Positions 26,810-35,820 of a stretch of DNA of 64,000 nucleotides are shown piece by piece (positions within the stretch are counted from its first letter, which is position 1; the number at the start of each line of letters is the position of its first letter). The DNA is taken from positions 2,542,001 to 2,606,000 of the forward strand of contig NZ_CP091794.1 in assembly GCF_022024175.1 (NCBI RefSeq), written 5' to 3'. This stretch comes from Prevotella communis (GTDB lineage Bacteria; Bacteroidota; Bacteroidia; Bacteroidales; Bacteroidaceae). The position numbers and the translations under genes are program-made. Under the pieces are notes generated by a model. It saw only the letters and a list, made by a program, of their open reading frames with translations, was not told the DNA's origin and did no database searches.

Positions 26810-28847
26810 TTCTCTTCAGTAATGCATCAATTGTTGGTTCACCTCCCCTGAATCGCTTGTAAAGCGTCATAGGATTCTCCGTACCTCCCTTAGAAAGTAT
26901 CTCGTCACGGAAGCGCTGGGCCGTCTGCTGATTGAAGATACCTTCCTTCTTGAATACAGAGAAAGCATCAGCATCAAGTACCTCAGCCCACTTATAACTA
27001 TAGTAACCGGCAGCATAGCCACCAGCCATGATATGCGAGAACTGTACCGTCATGCAGGTATCCATACGCTGCTTACCGATGATGGCCTTTTTCCACGCTT
27101 TCTTCTCGAATGGGATAATATCATCAGTAAAGGCATCCTTCTTCGTATAATAAGCCATATCCAGCAGGCCGAACGACACCTGACGCAAGCAGGCCGATGC
27201 TGCCATATAGTTACGGCTCTTCACGATACGGCGAATCAGTTCATCAGGCAAAGGCTCACCCGTTTCGTAATGGAAGGCGAAGGTGCGCAGGAACTCCTTT
27301 TCCACAGCGAAATTCTCCATGAACTGAGAAGGCAGTTCTACGAAGTCCCACCATACATTAGTTCCACTGAGACTCTCGAAGCGGGTGTTGGCAAACATGC
27401 CATGCAACGAGTGACCGAACTCATGCAGGAAAGTCTCCACCTCGCCCAACGTCAGCAGAGCAGGCTTTTCCTTTGTTGGCTTCGTGAAATTCATCACCAC
27501 AGAGACATGAGGACGCACATTCTCACCCTTCTTGTCAATAAACTGTCCCTGATACTGGGTCATCCATGCCCCACCCTGCTTACCTTTACGCGGATGGAAG
27601 TCGGCATAGAACACTGCCAGGAAAGAACCGTCCTTGTCAAATACCTCATAGGCTTTCACATCAGGATGATACACAGGGATATCCTTGTTCTCCCTGAAGC
27701 TGATGCCATAGAGTTTATTAGCCAGTCCGAAGACACCGTCAATCACCTTGTCCAACTGGAAATAAGGACGCAGCATCTCGGCATCCAGATTATATTTCTT
27801 CAGCTGCAGCTTATGAGAATAGAAAGAGGTATCCCAAGGTTCCAGTTCGAAATCCACCTTGGCAGATTTCTTCAGTTCCTCCCTCTCCTTTTCTGCCGTA
27901 GGCTTATAGGCATCGATAAGGTCGTTCAGCAGTTTATAGACACTCTTCACGTTGCCAGCCATACGATTCTTCAGCACATAGTCGGCATAAGTCCTGAAAC
28001 CCAGCAACTGCGCTATCTCACGACGCAGGTTGACGATGCGCTTGCAGATTTCCAGGTTGTTATTCTCGTTATCGTGGATACACTCTGTATTCTTCGCCAT
28101 ATACAACTGCTGACGCAGATCGCGCTGTGTGCTATAGGTCATGAACGGCGAATAGGAAGGGAAGTCGAGCGTAAAGATCCAACCCTCCTTCTCCTGTTGG
28201 CGAGCCTCTTCTGCTGCAGCATCAATAGCCGTCTGAGGCAGGCCGTCGAGCTGTTTCTCGTCCGTGATATGCAGTGTATAGGCCTTATTCTCCTTCAAGA
28301 GATTCTGCGAGAACTGGAGAGACAGCATACTTGCCTCTTCCGTGAGCTGGCGCAGTTTGTCCTTTCCCTCCTTATCGAGCAGTGCACCACTACGCACAAA
28401 ACCATCGTAGCAGTTGTCGAGCAGCATTTTCTCCTCGGGTGTCAGTTTGCGATGATGACGATGCACATACTTGATGCGCTCAAACAAGCGTTCGTTCAGT
28501 CGCACATCATTCGCATGCTGCGTCAGGATAGGCTGCATCTTCTGAGCCAGCGCATCCATGTCATCATTCGTCTCTGCACTCAGCAGGTTGAAGAACACGG
28601 TCGACACGCGCTCCAACAAGTCATAATAGCCCTCAGTATCGTCGTCCTTATTAATAATGGTATTATCGAACGTGGGCTTGGCAGGATTATTAATCGTCTT
28701 CTCTATCTGTTCATTGTCACGACGGATACCCTCCATGAAGGCCTCTTCATAGTCCTCCAGGCGGATACGGTCGAAAGGCACAGCATCATGAGGTGTGCCA
28801 TAAGGCTGGAAAAAAGGATTTATTCTCTTCTCTGTATTCTCGTTCAT
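26784..28847 (-). CDS. M3 family zinc metallopeptidase (peptidyl-dipeptidase Dcp / oligopeptidase A type)
   Basis: 687 residues, no signal peptide. The zinc motif FLHEFGHSLHGMF (HExxH) lies at about 475-487, with FVELPSQFMENF downstream supplying the third ligand (Glu). All M3 landmarks and the family length are present. Degrades short peptides in the cytoplasm. First of a run with the deaminase and S41 genes. Confidence 0.92.
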   Translation of the reverse strand: MNENTEKRINPFFQPYGTPHDAVPFDRIRLEDYEEAFMEGIRRDNEQIEKTINNPAKPTFDNTIINKDDDTEGYYDLLERVSTVFFNLLSAETNDDMDALAQKMQPILTQHANDVRLNERLFERIKYVHRHHRKLTPEEKMLLDNCYDGFVRSGALLDKEGKDKLRQLTEEASMLSLQFSQNLLKENKAYTLHITDEKQLDGLPQTAIDAAAEEARQQEKEGWIFTLDFPSYSPFMTYSTQRDLRQQLYMAKNTECIHDNENNNLEICKRIVNLRREIAQLLGFRTYADYVLKNRMAGNVKSVYKLLNDLIDAYKPTAEKEREELKKSAKVDFELEPWDTSFYSHKLQLKKYNLDAEMLRPYFQLDKVIDGVFGLANKLYGISFRENKDIPVYHPDVKAYEVFDKDGSFLAVFYADFHPRKGKQGGAWMTQYQGQFIDKKGENVRPHVSVVMNFTKPTKEKPALLTLGEVETFLHEFGHSLHGMFANTRFESLSGTNVWWDFVELPSQFMENFAVEKEFLRTFAFHYETGEPLPDELIRRIVKSRNYMAASACLRQVSFGLLDMAYYTKKDAFTDDIIPFEKKAWKKAIIGKQRMDTCMTVQFSHIMAGGYAAGYYSYKWAEVLDADAFSVFKKEGIFNQQTAQRFRDEILSKGGTENPMTLYKRFRGGEPTIDALLKRNGIKRQTK

Positions 28848-28864
28848 ATATATTTCTTTGCTAT

Positions 28865-29338
28865 TTATTCATTTTTCTCATCCACATCATATTCACGCTT
28901 CTGCGACTTAAACACGCGATGATGCAGGAAGTTGGAACCCTCCAGACAAATCAGTACCAATGCCGTGGCGGCAATGGCAACATCGTACATCTCGACACCT
29001 GCCGTCATACCAATGGCAGAGGTGACCCAAAGACCAGCGGCAGTAGTCAGTCCCTTGACCACATTCCGCTGGAAGATGATGGTACCAGCACCGATAAAAC
29101 CGATACCGCTGACCACCTGTGCTGCCATACGAGCAGGATCACGCTGGATGATAACGCCTGGCTGTCCCTCGAAACCATCAAAGCCGTGCATGGAAAGCAC
29201 CATAAACAACGCACTGCCCAAGCCAACAAGGAAATGGGTGCGGAAACCAGCCTCCTTGGAACGATACTCTCGTTCCAGTCCGATAGTGCCACCTAAGATA
29301 GCACCTACGAAGATTGTCAGAACATATTGCCAAGTCAT
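28865..29338 (-). CDS. MgtC/SapB family membrane protein
   Basis: 157 residues with four or five hydrophobic segments. Family marks: FVGAILGGTIGLEREY at the front, FRTHFLVGLGSALFM, VSGIGFIGAGTIIF and TTAAGLWVTSAIGM. MgtC relatives modulate magnesium or phosphate homeostasis; the short form lacks the C-terminal ACT-like domain. Confidence 0.9.
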   Translation of the reverse strand: MTWQYVLTIFVGAILGGTIGLEREYRSKEAGFRTHFLVGLGSALFMVLSMHGFDGFEGQPGVIIQRDPARMAAQVVSGIGFIGAGTIIFQRNVVKGLTTAAGLWVTSAIGMTAGVEMYDVAIAATALVLICLEGSNFLHHRVFKSQKREYDVDEKNE

Positions 29339-29342
29339 ACGC

Positions 29343-29363
29343 TTTGAGGTTTGAGATTTGAGG
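29343..29363. repeat. Intergenic heptad repeat array (3 units)
   Basis: TTTGAGG, TTTGAGA, TTTGAGG on the + strand, filling nearly the whole gap between the MgtC and TPR genes. Confidence 0.75.
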
Positions 29364-29365
29364 AT

Positions 29366-31033
29366 TTACTTTGAGTATTTCTCTATCAGGCCTTCTGCCT
29401 GAGGGTCGCCCAGTTCACCGGCCTTCTGCAGGTTCTTCACGCCCTCTGTCTTCTGGCCCAGCAAGCACTGGGACAAGCCCAGGAACAGATAGCCATCGCT
29501 ATGATCGGGTGCCAGTTGGATACAGGTCTTTGCCGTCTCAACAGCTTCGCTATAGAGTCCCACGCGAACCTGCAGCGATGCCTTCTCTGCATAGTAGAGG
29601 TCCGACTGTGGTGTCATACGGATAGCCTCGTTGATATCATCGAGTGCCTGCTGAAACAGACGTCCCTTCATCTCAGCCTGATATTTCATATAATAGAAAT
29701 TTGAGGTGAGCTGCGTCTTCATCAGCGCCTCGTAGTCGTTGAGGTCGGTCACAGCCTCGCGATGACGATTCATATCCATCAGCAACTGTGCCCTGTGAAG
29801 CAGATAGGGTGCCGTCTCTTTCAAATAAGGACGAGAGAACTGTGCCATGCAACTGTCGAGCAAGGCCAACTGACCAACACTGTCCTTCAACTGTTCCTTA
29901 CAAACAGAGGCAGCATAGAAGAGCTCTGGTGAGCGCAGGCTGGAAGTAAACAGTTCCTCATAGATAGCATAGGCATCATCATAGCGCTGCTGGGCATAGC
30001 GCACCACAGCCTGCTGCTGGCGATAGGTAGGCAACGGATTGATGCGATAAGCCTCGCCAGCCTCATCATAAGAGCCGTCAAACGACCAGGCATCATAAGC
30101 CTGTTCCGGCATATACAACAGTTTCTGAAGCATCAGACGAGAATAGGTATAATGCACCTCATCTGGTTTCTCTGCCACCTTCAGGGCCTTCTTCATATCA
30201 CGCTCGGCATCAGCAAAACGACTGCCATTCACCAGTTGCTGTGCACGATAGGTATAACCGTCAGGGTGATTGGGGAACTGCAGGATAAAGTTCTCTATCA
30301 ACTGACAATAAGCCAGCGAGTCGAGTGAAGCGCCACCAATATAGAGAGACAGTTGAGCCTGTCCTACATCCTGAGGCAATGCTTTCCTGATGCCCGTAGC
30401 ACGCAACACAGGATCGTTGATACTGAGTCCGGTGGTCTTCAGGCTATCTGCGAAAAGGGCACTTACGGCATAGTTCAGCGTATCCTTCAATGAGGCAGGC
30501 TGCTGCATCAGGCCCAACACCTCACCTGTTTCGCTGAACAAAGGCGCTCCAACGGAATTCTCGGGCATCTGCAGAGCCACCGTGTAATAAGCATAGTTCT
30601 GATTGAAAGTCTCAGCCTTACGAACAGTACCCTGTGGCACTTTCTTCACCTGATTATAAGGCAGAAGCCATACTGAGGCATCAGCCGGTGCCTGTCCCTG
30701 CGCAACAGTCAGAGGCTGCGTCTTACCCGTTGTCACACGAAATTTCGCCACATCATAGGTCTCGTTGGCACCAAGGATGCAAGTCACCTCATACTCCTTG
30801 CCCGCTGCATCAATCACAACAGCACGCTGGGCGCCTTTGAAAGGAGCAAAACAACTGATAGCCTCACCATTCTTGCCTACATAGAAGCCATTAGCACTGC
30901 CTAAGAGCGTACCATCGGCCGTAAACGTCTTCAACGTAAAGACCGACTTCGTAGCCTTTTTCACCCATGAGGGCTGAGCCATTATCGTCACTGTCAGCAT
31001 CAGCAGGCTGACAATCATATATAGTCGTTTCAT
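29366..31033 (-). CDS. Exported trypsin-fold pseudoprotease fused to TPR repeats
   Basis: Start set at 31033 (MKRLYMIVSLL), where a signal peptide begins; the ATG overlaps the recN stop by 4 bp. About 555 residues. Residues 22-185 look like a trypsin-type double barrel, but the catalytic His position reads SCFAPF (no His) and the GNSGGP site reads ENSVGAPL, so only the Asp (near 94) survives. From about 230 to the end run TPR repeats. Likely a periplasmic scaffold, not a protease (inference). Confidence 0.75.
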   Translation of the reverse strand: MKRLYMIVSLLMLTVTIMAQPSWVKKATKSVFTLKTFTADGTLLGSANGFYVGKNGEAISCFAPFKGAQRAVVIDAAGKEYEVTCILGANETYDVAKFRVTTGKTQPLTVAQGQAPADASVWLLPYNQVKKVPQGTVRKAETFNQNYAYYTVALQMPENSVGAPLFSETGEVLGLMQQPASLKDTLNYAVSALFADSLKTTGLSINDPVLRATGIRKALPQDVGQAQLSLYIGGASLDSLAYCQLIENFILQFPNHPDGYTYRAQQLVNGSRFADAERDMKKALKVAEKPDEVHYTYSRLMLQKLLYMPEQAYDAWSFDGSYDEAGEAYRINPLPTYRQQQAVVRYAQQRYDDAYAIYEELFTSSLRSPELFYAASVCKEQLKDSVGQLALLDSCMAQFSRPYLKETAPYLLHRAQLLMDMNRHREAVTDLNDYEALMKTQLTSNFYYMKYQAEMKGRLFQQALDDINEAIRMTPQSDLYYAEKASLQVRVGLYSEAVETAKTCIQLAPDHSDGYLFLGLSQCLLGQKTEGVKNLQKAGELGDPQAEGLIEKYSK

Positions 31034-32688
31034 AATTTCAAAAGTTCTTTTGCATTCTGGATAGCCGCCTCCGACACATCGCTGCCACTGAGCATCTGTG
31101 CAATCTCCCATACACGCTCCTCATCATTAAGCATCAGCATGTGCGTCGTAGTGCCCTGAGCGGTCTCGTCCTTGTAGACCTTATAGTGTGTAGAACCCAA
31201 GGCTGCAATCTGAGGCAGGTGGGTGATACTGATAACCTGACGGTCACAATGTCCCATCTCAGACATCATGCGCGCCATCTGTTCGGCAATCTTTCCACTC
31301 ACGCCAGTATCTATCTCATCGAAGATGATGGTAGGCAACTTCACGGCACCACTGATCATCGCCTTCAGCGACAGCATCACACGTGCAATCTCACCACCCG
31401 ATGCCACCTGAGATACAGGTTGCAGCGGTGTGGATGTGTTGGCACTGAAAAGGAACGACACCTTATCCTGTCCACAACGTCCCAACGGCTCCTGCTCCAC
31501 AGCAATCTCGAAGCGCACATTAGGCATACCCAGAGGCACCAGTCGCTCGCGCATCTGTTTCTCAATAGCGCCAGCAGCAACACGTCGTTTCTCTGTGAGC
31601 AACTCGGCCTTTCTCTGTGCGTCTTTCAACGTTTCACTGACCTGTCGCTCAATCTCTGCCAGAGCCTCATCACTATTCTCTATATTCGAGAGCTTACGGC
31701 CAAGTTCCTCCTGAATAGCAAGCAACTGGTCAACACGCTCCACCTTGTATTTCTTTTGCAGCTCGTAGATTCTGTCCAGACGTGTATTCACCATATCCAG
31801 TTCCGCAGGATTAAAATCTACATCATCCATCTTTCCACTGACCTCGGCAGCAGCATCTTTCAGTTCAATGTAACAACTGTTCATGCGCTCTGCCAACTCA
31901 GCCACGTCAGGATAAACATGTTCGATACCCTGCAGGGCAGAAACAGCTTTCTTCAGATTGCTAACCACACCGCCTTCATCACCAGACAACGCCGACTCTG
32001 CCTCATAAAGGGCCGTCTTGATGTCCTCTGAATGCGACATCGTCTCGCTGCGCTGCTCCAGTTCTTCCTGTTCGCCATCCGACAGACGGGCATTGGTCAG
32101 TTCGTCATACTGAAACTGCATGAAGTCCACCTGCTGGCGTCCCTGTTCGATATCCTCACGCAGGCGCTGTTCCTCTTTCTTCAACTCCTGATAGCGCACA
32201 TACGTCTGCTGATAGTCCGTCAGTTCCTTGGCATCATCAGCAATGATATCCACAACATTCAGTTGGAAGTCCTGCTTGTTGAGCAACAGGTTCTGATGCT
32301 GCGAGTGCACATCAACCAACTGCTCGCCCAGCTCCTTCAGCATAGAAAGGGCCACAGGCGTGTCGTTGATAAAAGCACGACTCTTGCCAGCCGACGTCAG
32401 TTCACGACGGATGATGGTATCCTCGGCATCAAACTCTATCTCGTTCTCGTCGAAGAAACGTTCCATCCCATAGCGCGACAAGTCGAAGTGGGCCTCGATG
32501 ACACATTTATCCGTGCCCATCTTCACGCTCTTAGAGTCTGCACGCTGTCCCAGCAACAGGCCGATGGCGCCAAGGATGATACTCTTTCCGGCACCAGTCT
32601 CACCCGTTATCACCGAGAAACCGCTGCGAAACTCCATGTCGAGCGTATCAATCAGCGTAAAGTTCTTGATATATAGTTGCTTCAGCAT
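31030..32688 (-). CDS. recN: DNA repair protein RecN
   Basis: 552 residues, full length. SMC-like: Walker A GETGAGKSI (about 30-38), long coiled coil in the middle (about 155-365), signature SGGEIARVML and Walker B TIIFDEIDTGVSG. Holds sister DNAs together in double-strand break repair. Packed with the DUF4835 gene (2-bp gap) and overlapping the TPR gene. Confidence 0.95.
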   Translation of the reverse strand: MLKQLYIKNFTLIDTLDMEFRSGFSVITGETGAGKSIILGAIGLLLGQRADSKSVKMGTDKCVIEAHFDLSRYGMERFFDENEIEFDAEDTIIRRELTSAGKSRAFINDTPVALSMLKELGEQLVDVHSQHQNLLLNKQDFQLNVVDIIADDAKELTDYQQTYVRYQELKKEEQRLREDIEQGRQQVDFMQFQYDELTNARLSDGEQEELEQRSETMSHSEDIKTALYEAESALSGDEGGVVSNLKKAVSALQGIEHVYPDVAELAERMNSCYIELKDAAAEVSGKMDDVDFNPAELDMVNTRLDRIYELQKKYKVERVDQLLAIQEELGRKLSNIENSDEALAEIERQVSETLKDAQRKAELLTEKRRVAAGAIEKQMRERLVPLGMPNVRFEIAVEQEPLGRCGQDKVSFLFSANTSTPLQPVSQVASGGEIARVMLSLKAMISGAVKLPTIIFDEIDTGVSGKIAEQMARMMSEMGHCDRQVISITHLPQIAALGSTHYKVYKDETAQGTTTHMLMLNDEERVWEIAQMLSGSDVSEAAIQNAKELLKL

Positions 32689-32690
32689 AA

Positions 32691-33593
32691 CTAATTCTTT
32701 ATTTTTTCCCAGGTAGCGTTCTGTGAGGCATTGATACCAAACAGCACGTCATAGACACTCTCTTTCTCCTTCTGAGTGCCCTTTCCCTTATAGATATTTG
32801 CCAGTTCGTCCTTCTTGAAATCCGTCCAGATCTGTGGCAACAGGCTCAAGGGCTTATCCTCATGCGCCTTCTTCAGGTTGGTTTCCAAAGTCGTTGTCAC
32901 ATTCGTACGTCCGCGCTCCACATTCTGCGCCATCTCATCCAGTCCCTGACGATAATAGTCGTATTGCAACTGACGGAAAGGCTTCATCGCCTCGTCCAGG
33001 TAATCATTGATGATGGCAAAACGGTTACGGCTATCCTCAAATGATTTCCATCCTGCGAAGTCAAGGTTCTGCGCATTGTTCGTCAGGTTCATGCAGCGCT
33101 GCAGCACGTCCGTTCCTCCCATCGGTGAGAAACTGTCCAGGTCCAGGCCAATAATCAGATAGGCATAATAGGCAAAGAGTGCCACCAACTGGTTGTCGAT
33201 GACCTCCTCGTTGAAATTGAGCTGGTCGTACTGCACAAACTCAAAATCGAAATGCTTATCATTATTATTATATAAGGTGGTGTTGTAGGACGAATTAAAC
33301 ACTGGCCGATTAGCCTGTACCAATGCCGTACAAGTAAAACGGTTACTGCCGGCGTCATACTTTGTCACAGTGATATTAAACGAGCACTGGATGCGCTCAT
33401 TCTCCTGAAACTGGAGTGCCGTCCACTGCTGTTCGTTGACAAACTGCTCCAGCGTCTGCTGCAGGTTCTCAAACACCGTCTTGTCCGTTGTCTGCACCTG
33501 CTGATGATTGATATTGATTTTGGCTTGCAACTCCTGTGCATGAAGGTCAGAGCCCAACAGGACAAGAGCTATAAAGAACAGGAGTTGTTTCAT
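32691..33593 (-). CDS. DUF4835 protein (PorD-like, type IX secretion)
   Basis: 300 residues, signal peptide to about DLHAQ. Matches the DUF4835 family by length and by the conserved ELQAKININHQQVQ front and GLDLDSFSPMGG middle. In Porphyromonas the family member PorD is needed for T9SS. That fits the T9SS-like tail on the 10135-10647 product, although the core T9SS genes are not in this window. Position between coaBC and recN is a common Bacteroidetes order. Confidence 0.85.
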   Translation of the reverse strand: MKQLLFFIALVLLGSDLHAQELQAKININHQQVQTTDKTVFENLQQTLEQFVNEQQWTALQFQENERIQCSFNITVTKYDAGSNRFTCTALVQANRPVFNSSYNTTLYNNNDKHFDFEFVQYDQLNFNEEVIDNQLVALFAYYAYLIIGLDLDSFSPMGGTDVLQRCMNLTNNAQNLDFAGWKSFEDSRNRFAIINDYLDEAMKPFRQLQYDYYRQGLDEMAQNVERGRTNVTTTLETNLKKAHEDKPLSLLPQIWTDFKKDELANIYKGKGTQKEKESVYDVLFGINASQNATWEKIKN

Positions 33594-33596
33594 ATC

Positions 33597-34802
33597 TTAC
33601 TGACGATTAATGTTTCTTACCAATTCATCTATGATATCTGCAGCCACTTCACGCTTAGGCTTCTTGTCATAGTCTGTCTGTCCGTCACGAGAAATGATGG
33701 ATATCTGATTCTCATCACTTCTGAAGCAGGTTCCTTCGTTGCGCAAAGAATTCAGGACGATAAAATCCAGATTCTTCTTCTCTAACTTATGTTGGGCATT
33801 CTGCTCCTCGTCATTCGTCTCAAGGGCAAACCCCACGAGCACCTGTTTCTCTTTCTTCATCTGCCCCAGAGAGGCGGCGATATCAGGATTAGGCACCAGA
33901 TGGATATCCATTGTCTGTCCCACGCGCTTGATTTTCTGTTCTGCTACCTCCGCAGGACGGAAGTCGGCCACAGCTGCACAAAGGATAGCTGCATCCGTAT
34001 CAGGGAAGAGTTCCGTTGCGGCGTCATACATATCCTGACAACTCTCCACGCTGACGATTGAGACTTGAGATTTGAGTTTTGAGATGTTGCAACTGACAGG
34101 ACCGGCAACGATTGTCACCTCAGCACCTCTGCGCGCGCACTCCTCTGCCAATGCAAAACCCATCTTGCCACTGGAGTAATTACCGATGAAACGAACAGGG
34201 TCTATCTTCTCGTAGGTAGGTCCTGCCGTAATCATGATGCGCTTACCCAGTAAGTCCTTCTTCTCAAAAAACAAATCCAGACAGTCAACGATTTTCTCGG
34301 GTTCCTCCATACGTCCCTTACCTTCCAGGCCAGAAGCCAGGAAGCCGCTCTGAGGTTCAATGATATGATTACCAAAACCCTTCAGGCGCTCCATGTTCTG
34401 CTGTGTCGTGGGATGCGCATACATATCCAGGTCCATTGCCGGTGCGATGAACACAGGTGCTTTCATTGACAGGTAGGTAGTGATAAGCATGTTATCGGCA
34501 ATACCATTGGCCATCTTACCAAGGGTAGAAGCCGTACAGGGAGCTATCAGCATCGCATCAGCCCAGAGTCCCAGTGCCACATGTGAGTGCCATGTTCCAT
34601 CGCGCTGTGAGAAGAAATCACTTATCACAGGCTTCTGTGTCAGTGCCGACAGCGTGATAGGTGTGATAAACTCCTTACCTGCAGGCGTGATAACCACCTG
34701 CACCTCTGCGCCACGCTTCACCAGTTCACGGATAATCAAGCATGACTTATAGGCTGCTATCGAGCCCGTTATTCCTAATACGATTTTCTTTCCCTTCAGC
34801 AT
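33597..34802 (-). CDS. coaBC: Bifunctional phosphopantothenoylcysteine decarboxylase / phosphopantothenate-cysteine ligase
   Basis: 401 residues. Front: flavin decarboxylase (GITGSIAAYKS; IAPCTASTLGKMANG; PAMDLDMY). Back: CoaB ligase (ITAGPTYEKIDPVRFIGNYSSGKMG). Two steps of coenzyme A synthesis. Odd: in the loop after VAGPVS the residues ISKLKSQVSI come from a 7-bp repeat run (34057-34084) and replace the usual Pro-rich turn. Confidence 0.95.
   Translation of the reverse strand: MLKGKKIVLGITGSIAAYKSCLIIRELVKRGAEVQVVITPAGKEFITPITLSALTQKPVISDFFSQRDGTWHSHVALGLWADAMLIAPCTASTLGKMANGIADNMLITTYLSMKAPVFIAPAMDLDMYAHPTTQQNMERLKGFGNHIIEPQSGFLASGLEGKGRMEEPEKIVDCLDLFFEKKDLLGKRIMITAGPTYEKIDPVRFIGNYSSGKMGFALAEECARRGAEVTIVAGPVSCNISKLKSQVSIVSVESCQDMYDAATELFPDTDAAILCAAVADFRPAEVAEQKIKRVGQTMDIHLVPNPDIAASLGQMKKEKQVLVGFALETNDEEQNAQHKLEKKNLDFIVLNSLRNEGTCFRSDENQISIISRDGQTDYDKKPKREVAADIIDELVRNINRQ
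34057..34084. repeat. Heptad repeat array inside coaBC (4 units)
   Basis: + strand units ATTGAGA, CTTGAGA, TTTGAGT, TTTGAGA; 28 bp. Confidence 0.85.
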
Positions 34803-34820
34803 ATCATTGCGGTAGCCGCT

Positions 34821-34860
34821 CGAGCTCTGCTCGCTTTTACAAAGCTTTGCGACTAAAAGA
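34821..34860. repeat. Two-hairpin dispersed element, copy A
   Basis: Read on +: CGAGC-TCT-GCTCG (34821-34833), CTTTTACA, CAAAG/CTTTG (34840-34849), then CGACTAAAAGA. It is followed by TATTCAC-type heptads. Lies in the gap between the exonuclease and coaBC genes, in antisense direction to them. Copy B is at 53332-53372. Confidence 0.8.
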
Positions 34861-34891
34861 AATTATTCACTATTCACTTTTCCCTCTACAC

Positions 34892-35758
34892 TTAGTGCTG
34901 CGCCTCGCGCAGGCGGATGCGCGTCAGCACCTGTTTGGTGTTATAGGTAAAATCACCTCCCATAATCCAGGCATAATAGCCAGGATCCAGGCGAAGTACC
35001 TCGGCCACGGTCTTACCTTTGTGCTTACCGAAATTAAAATATTCCGTCATCACAGGCTGTCCGTCTTTATCCAGAATGGTATTACCTTTCGCATCCTTAG
35101 CCTCACCCCAAACGATACGGCCGGCAAAGTCTACATTATTATTGGTCTTCGAGAACTGTGCCAGACAATCCATATCATTGGCCAATACGCGTCCTTCAGG
35201 ATCCTCACCCAGTTCACGCTGCTTCTCCTCCGTATAACGGTCCAGCTCACCCATCAGCACGCGATAGGTAGCCTCTGTATCCTGGTCAGCACGGTGAGCC
35301 TCGAAGTCATCCTCCATCTTACGTCCACAGTAGAACTTATAGGCAGAAGCGAGATTACGACGTTCCATCTTCTTAAAAATAGAACAGGCATCAATCAAGC
35401 GACATTTTGAAAAGTCAAAATCGATGCCAGCACGAAGGAACTCCTCTGCCAGCAAGGGAATATCAAAATGATTAGAGTTAAAACCGGCAAAGTCACAACC
35501 TGTGAACTTTTCTTCCAGTGTCTTTGCCAATTGTTTGAATGTAGGCTTATCCTTGACGTCCTCATTAGAGATACCCGTCAGCTGGGTAATAATAGGCAGG
35601 ATATAACATTCGGGATTAACCAGATAGTCGCCGCGCTCTTCCTTTCCGTCGGGATAGACCTTAATGTAGGATATCTGAATAATTCGGTCTTTTACCAAAT
35701 CAAGACCGGTCGTCTCCAAATCGAAGACGACCAGTGGCTTATTTAAGTTCAGTTTCAT
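34892..35758 (-). CDS. DnaQ-family 3'-5' exonuclease with C-terminal DUF3820
   Basis: 288 residues. DEDDh exonuclease: VFDLETTGLD (Asp/Glu), GFNSNHFDIPLL, and HRADQDTEAT (His, Asp). The last 70 residues contain YFNFGKHKGKTVAEVL, the DUF3820 module. Could proofread or process DNA/RNA ends; its place directly after dnaN suggests work at the replisome or in repair (inference). Confidence 0.88.
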   Translation of the reverse strand: MKLNLNKPLVVFDLETTGLDLVKDRIIQISYIKVYPDGKEERGDYLVNPECYILPIITQLTGISNEDVKDKPTFKQLAKTLEEKFTGCDFAGFNSNHFDIPLLAEEFLRAGIDFDFSKCRLIDACSIFKKMERRNLASAYKFYCGRKMEDDFEAHRADQDTEATYRVLMGELDRYTEEKQRELGEDPEGRVLANDMDCLAQFSKTNNNVDFAGRIVWGEAKDAKGNTILDKDGQPVMTEYFNFGKHKGKTVAEVLRLDPGYYAWIMGGDFTYNTKQVLTRIRLREAQH

Positions 35759-35761
35759 GAA

Positions 35762-35817
35762 ATATCAAAAATTCAATTCCAAATTTCAAATCTCAAACCT
35801 CAAATTTCAAAGCTCAA
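35762..35817. repeat. Intergenic heptad repeat array (8 units)
   Basis: Eight consecutive 7-mers in one phase: ATATCAA, AAATTCA, ATTCCAA, ATTTCAA, ATCTCAA, ACCTCAA, ATTTCAA, AGCTCAA. Fills the gap between dnaN and the exonuclease gene. Confidence 0.88.
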
Positions 35818-35820
35818 ACC

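Noticed and set aside
27033..28922. 629-codon open frame antisense to the M3 peptidase gene
   Set aside because: It lies wholly over a clear M3 peptidase with an HExxH motif; the antisense product is Leu/Ile/His/Arg-rich with no domain, a shadow of codon bias.
35762..35817. CRISPR array reading of the heptad repeats
   Set aside because: The unit is 7 bp with no spacers and no cas genes nearby.
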